Assembly: GCF_900091595.1 (NCBI RefSeq)
Contig: NZ_FMCW01000007.1
Coordinates: 1-64,000, forward strand
DNA length: 64,000 nt
Origin: Micromonospora haikouensis
GTDB lineage: Bacteria; Actinomycetota; Actinomycetes; Mycobacteriales; Micromonosporaceae
Direction: 5' to 3'
Position numbers and translations under genes: made by a program. This document shows positions 63,845 to 64,000 of the stretch, in pieces. The notes beneath the pieces are model-generated. The model saw nothing but the letters and a program-made list of their open reading frames with translations. It ran no database searches and was not told where the DNA came from. Each line of letters begins with the position of its first letter. Within the stretch, counting starts at the first letter, position 1.

Positions 63845-64000
63845 ATGCCTACGACACCCGACTACATCCGTATCGCCGACGACATCGTTGCTGCCGTCAA
63901 GGCGCGCAAGCTCAAGCCCGAGGACAAGCTGCCATCGATCGCGCAGATGGCGGCAGACAACAAGGTCGGCACGTCCACCATCCAGATGGTCTACGTGCGA
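63845..64000 (+). CDS. GntR-family regulator, N-terminal part; runs off the right edge
   Basis: 52 codons are in the window; the ATG at 63845 has AAGGAG four bases upstream. DYIRIADDIVAAVKARKLKP then EDKLPSIAQMAADNKVGTST and IQMVYV is the GntR winged helix-turn-helix. Short GntR proteins of this type include the KorSA-like repressors of actinomycete integrative elements, but the ligand or effector domain lies outside the window and cannot be judged. Confidence 0.88.
   Translation, partial: MPTTPDYIRIADDIVAAVKARKLKPEDKLPSIAQMAADNKVGTSTIQMVYVR

Overview
This 64 kb window is very GC-rich actinomycete chromosome. A SapB-type lanthipeptide locus, an ECF42 sigma factor with its DGPF partner, a DivIVA-like protein, a secreted chitin-active LPMO and frequent GTG starts fit the Actinobacteria. 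The kinds of genes and the dispersed intergenic palindromes suggest Micromonosporaceae, probably Micromonospora, but that assignment is inference.

Left part (1-15.7 kb): specialised metabolism. The 5' end of an NRPS gene runs off the left edge and is divergent from an ATP-grasp ligase gene. Then come a secreted DUF2690 protein, a LuxR regulator and a broken IucA/IucC siderophore synthetase. From 14910 down to 6624 on the minus strand lies a tight eight-gene operon: DegT aminotransferase, MFS exporter, sulfotransferase, SDR with a degenerate active site, methyltransferase, a predicted family 3 (HK97-fold) encapsulin shell, FAD amine oxidoreductase and Asp/Glu racemase. I read this as a natural-product pathway built around a protein nanocompartment, and it is the most exciting locus here.

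Middle part (15.7-45.5 kb): an LPMO, a DUF305 lipoprotein and a small anti-sigma-type ATPase precede the remains of a HAMP-repeat hybrid kinase, which carries two frameshifts and has lost its catalytic core. At 22.8-30.7 kb is a complete SapB-like class III lanthipeptide locus: ramC-like synthetase, two tandem ramS-like precursors of 39 residues, two fused ABC transporters and two RamR-like regulators. Glucose-6-phosphate isomerase follows. At 32.9-40.4 kb a compact plus-strand operon encodes a SWIM zinc protein, a helical unknown, a VWA protein, a MoxR AAA+ ATPase and a 1001-residue DUF5682-type protein, resembling the predicted MoxR-VWA conflict or regulatory systems. A PucR regulator, an FAD dehydrogenase and a secreted M28 aminopeptidase complete this part.

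Right part (45.5-64 kb): an ABC transporter; a likely sulfur-oxidation group (sulfite oxidase, methanethiol oxidase of the SBP56 family, a membrane partner) with palindromic operators; Nudix and NADAR proteins; an ArsR-SRPBCC pair; a DGPF-ECF42 pair; a DUF559-type protein; a MarR regulator divergent from an ABC exporter across a clear dyad; a 901-residue membrane protein joining a degenerate NTPase-like half to a periplasmic-binding-protein-like half; and a GNAT acetyltransferase. At the right edge a DivIVA-like gene and a GntR-type repressor face each other across a perfect palindrome, possibly the start of an integrative element. No rRNA, tRNA or CRISPR array was seen. Three copies of a roughly 58-bp palindromic repeat (3.9, 15.5, 59.4 kb) and two copies of a roughly 52-bp repeat (20.7, 40.5 kb) lie between genes.
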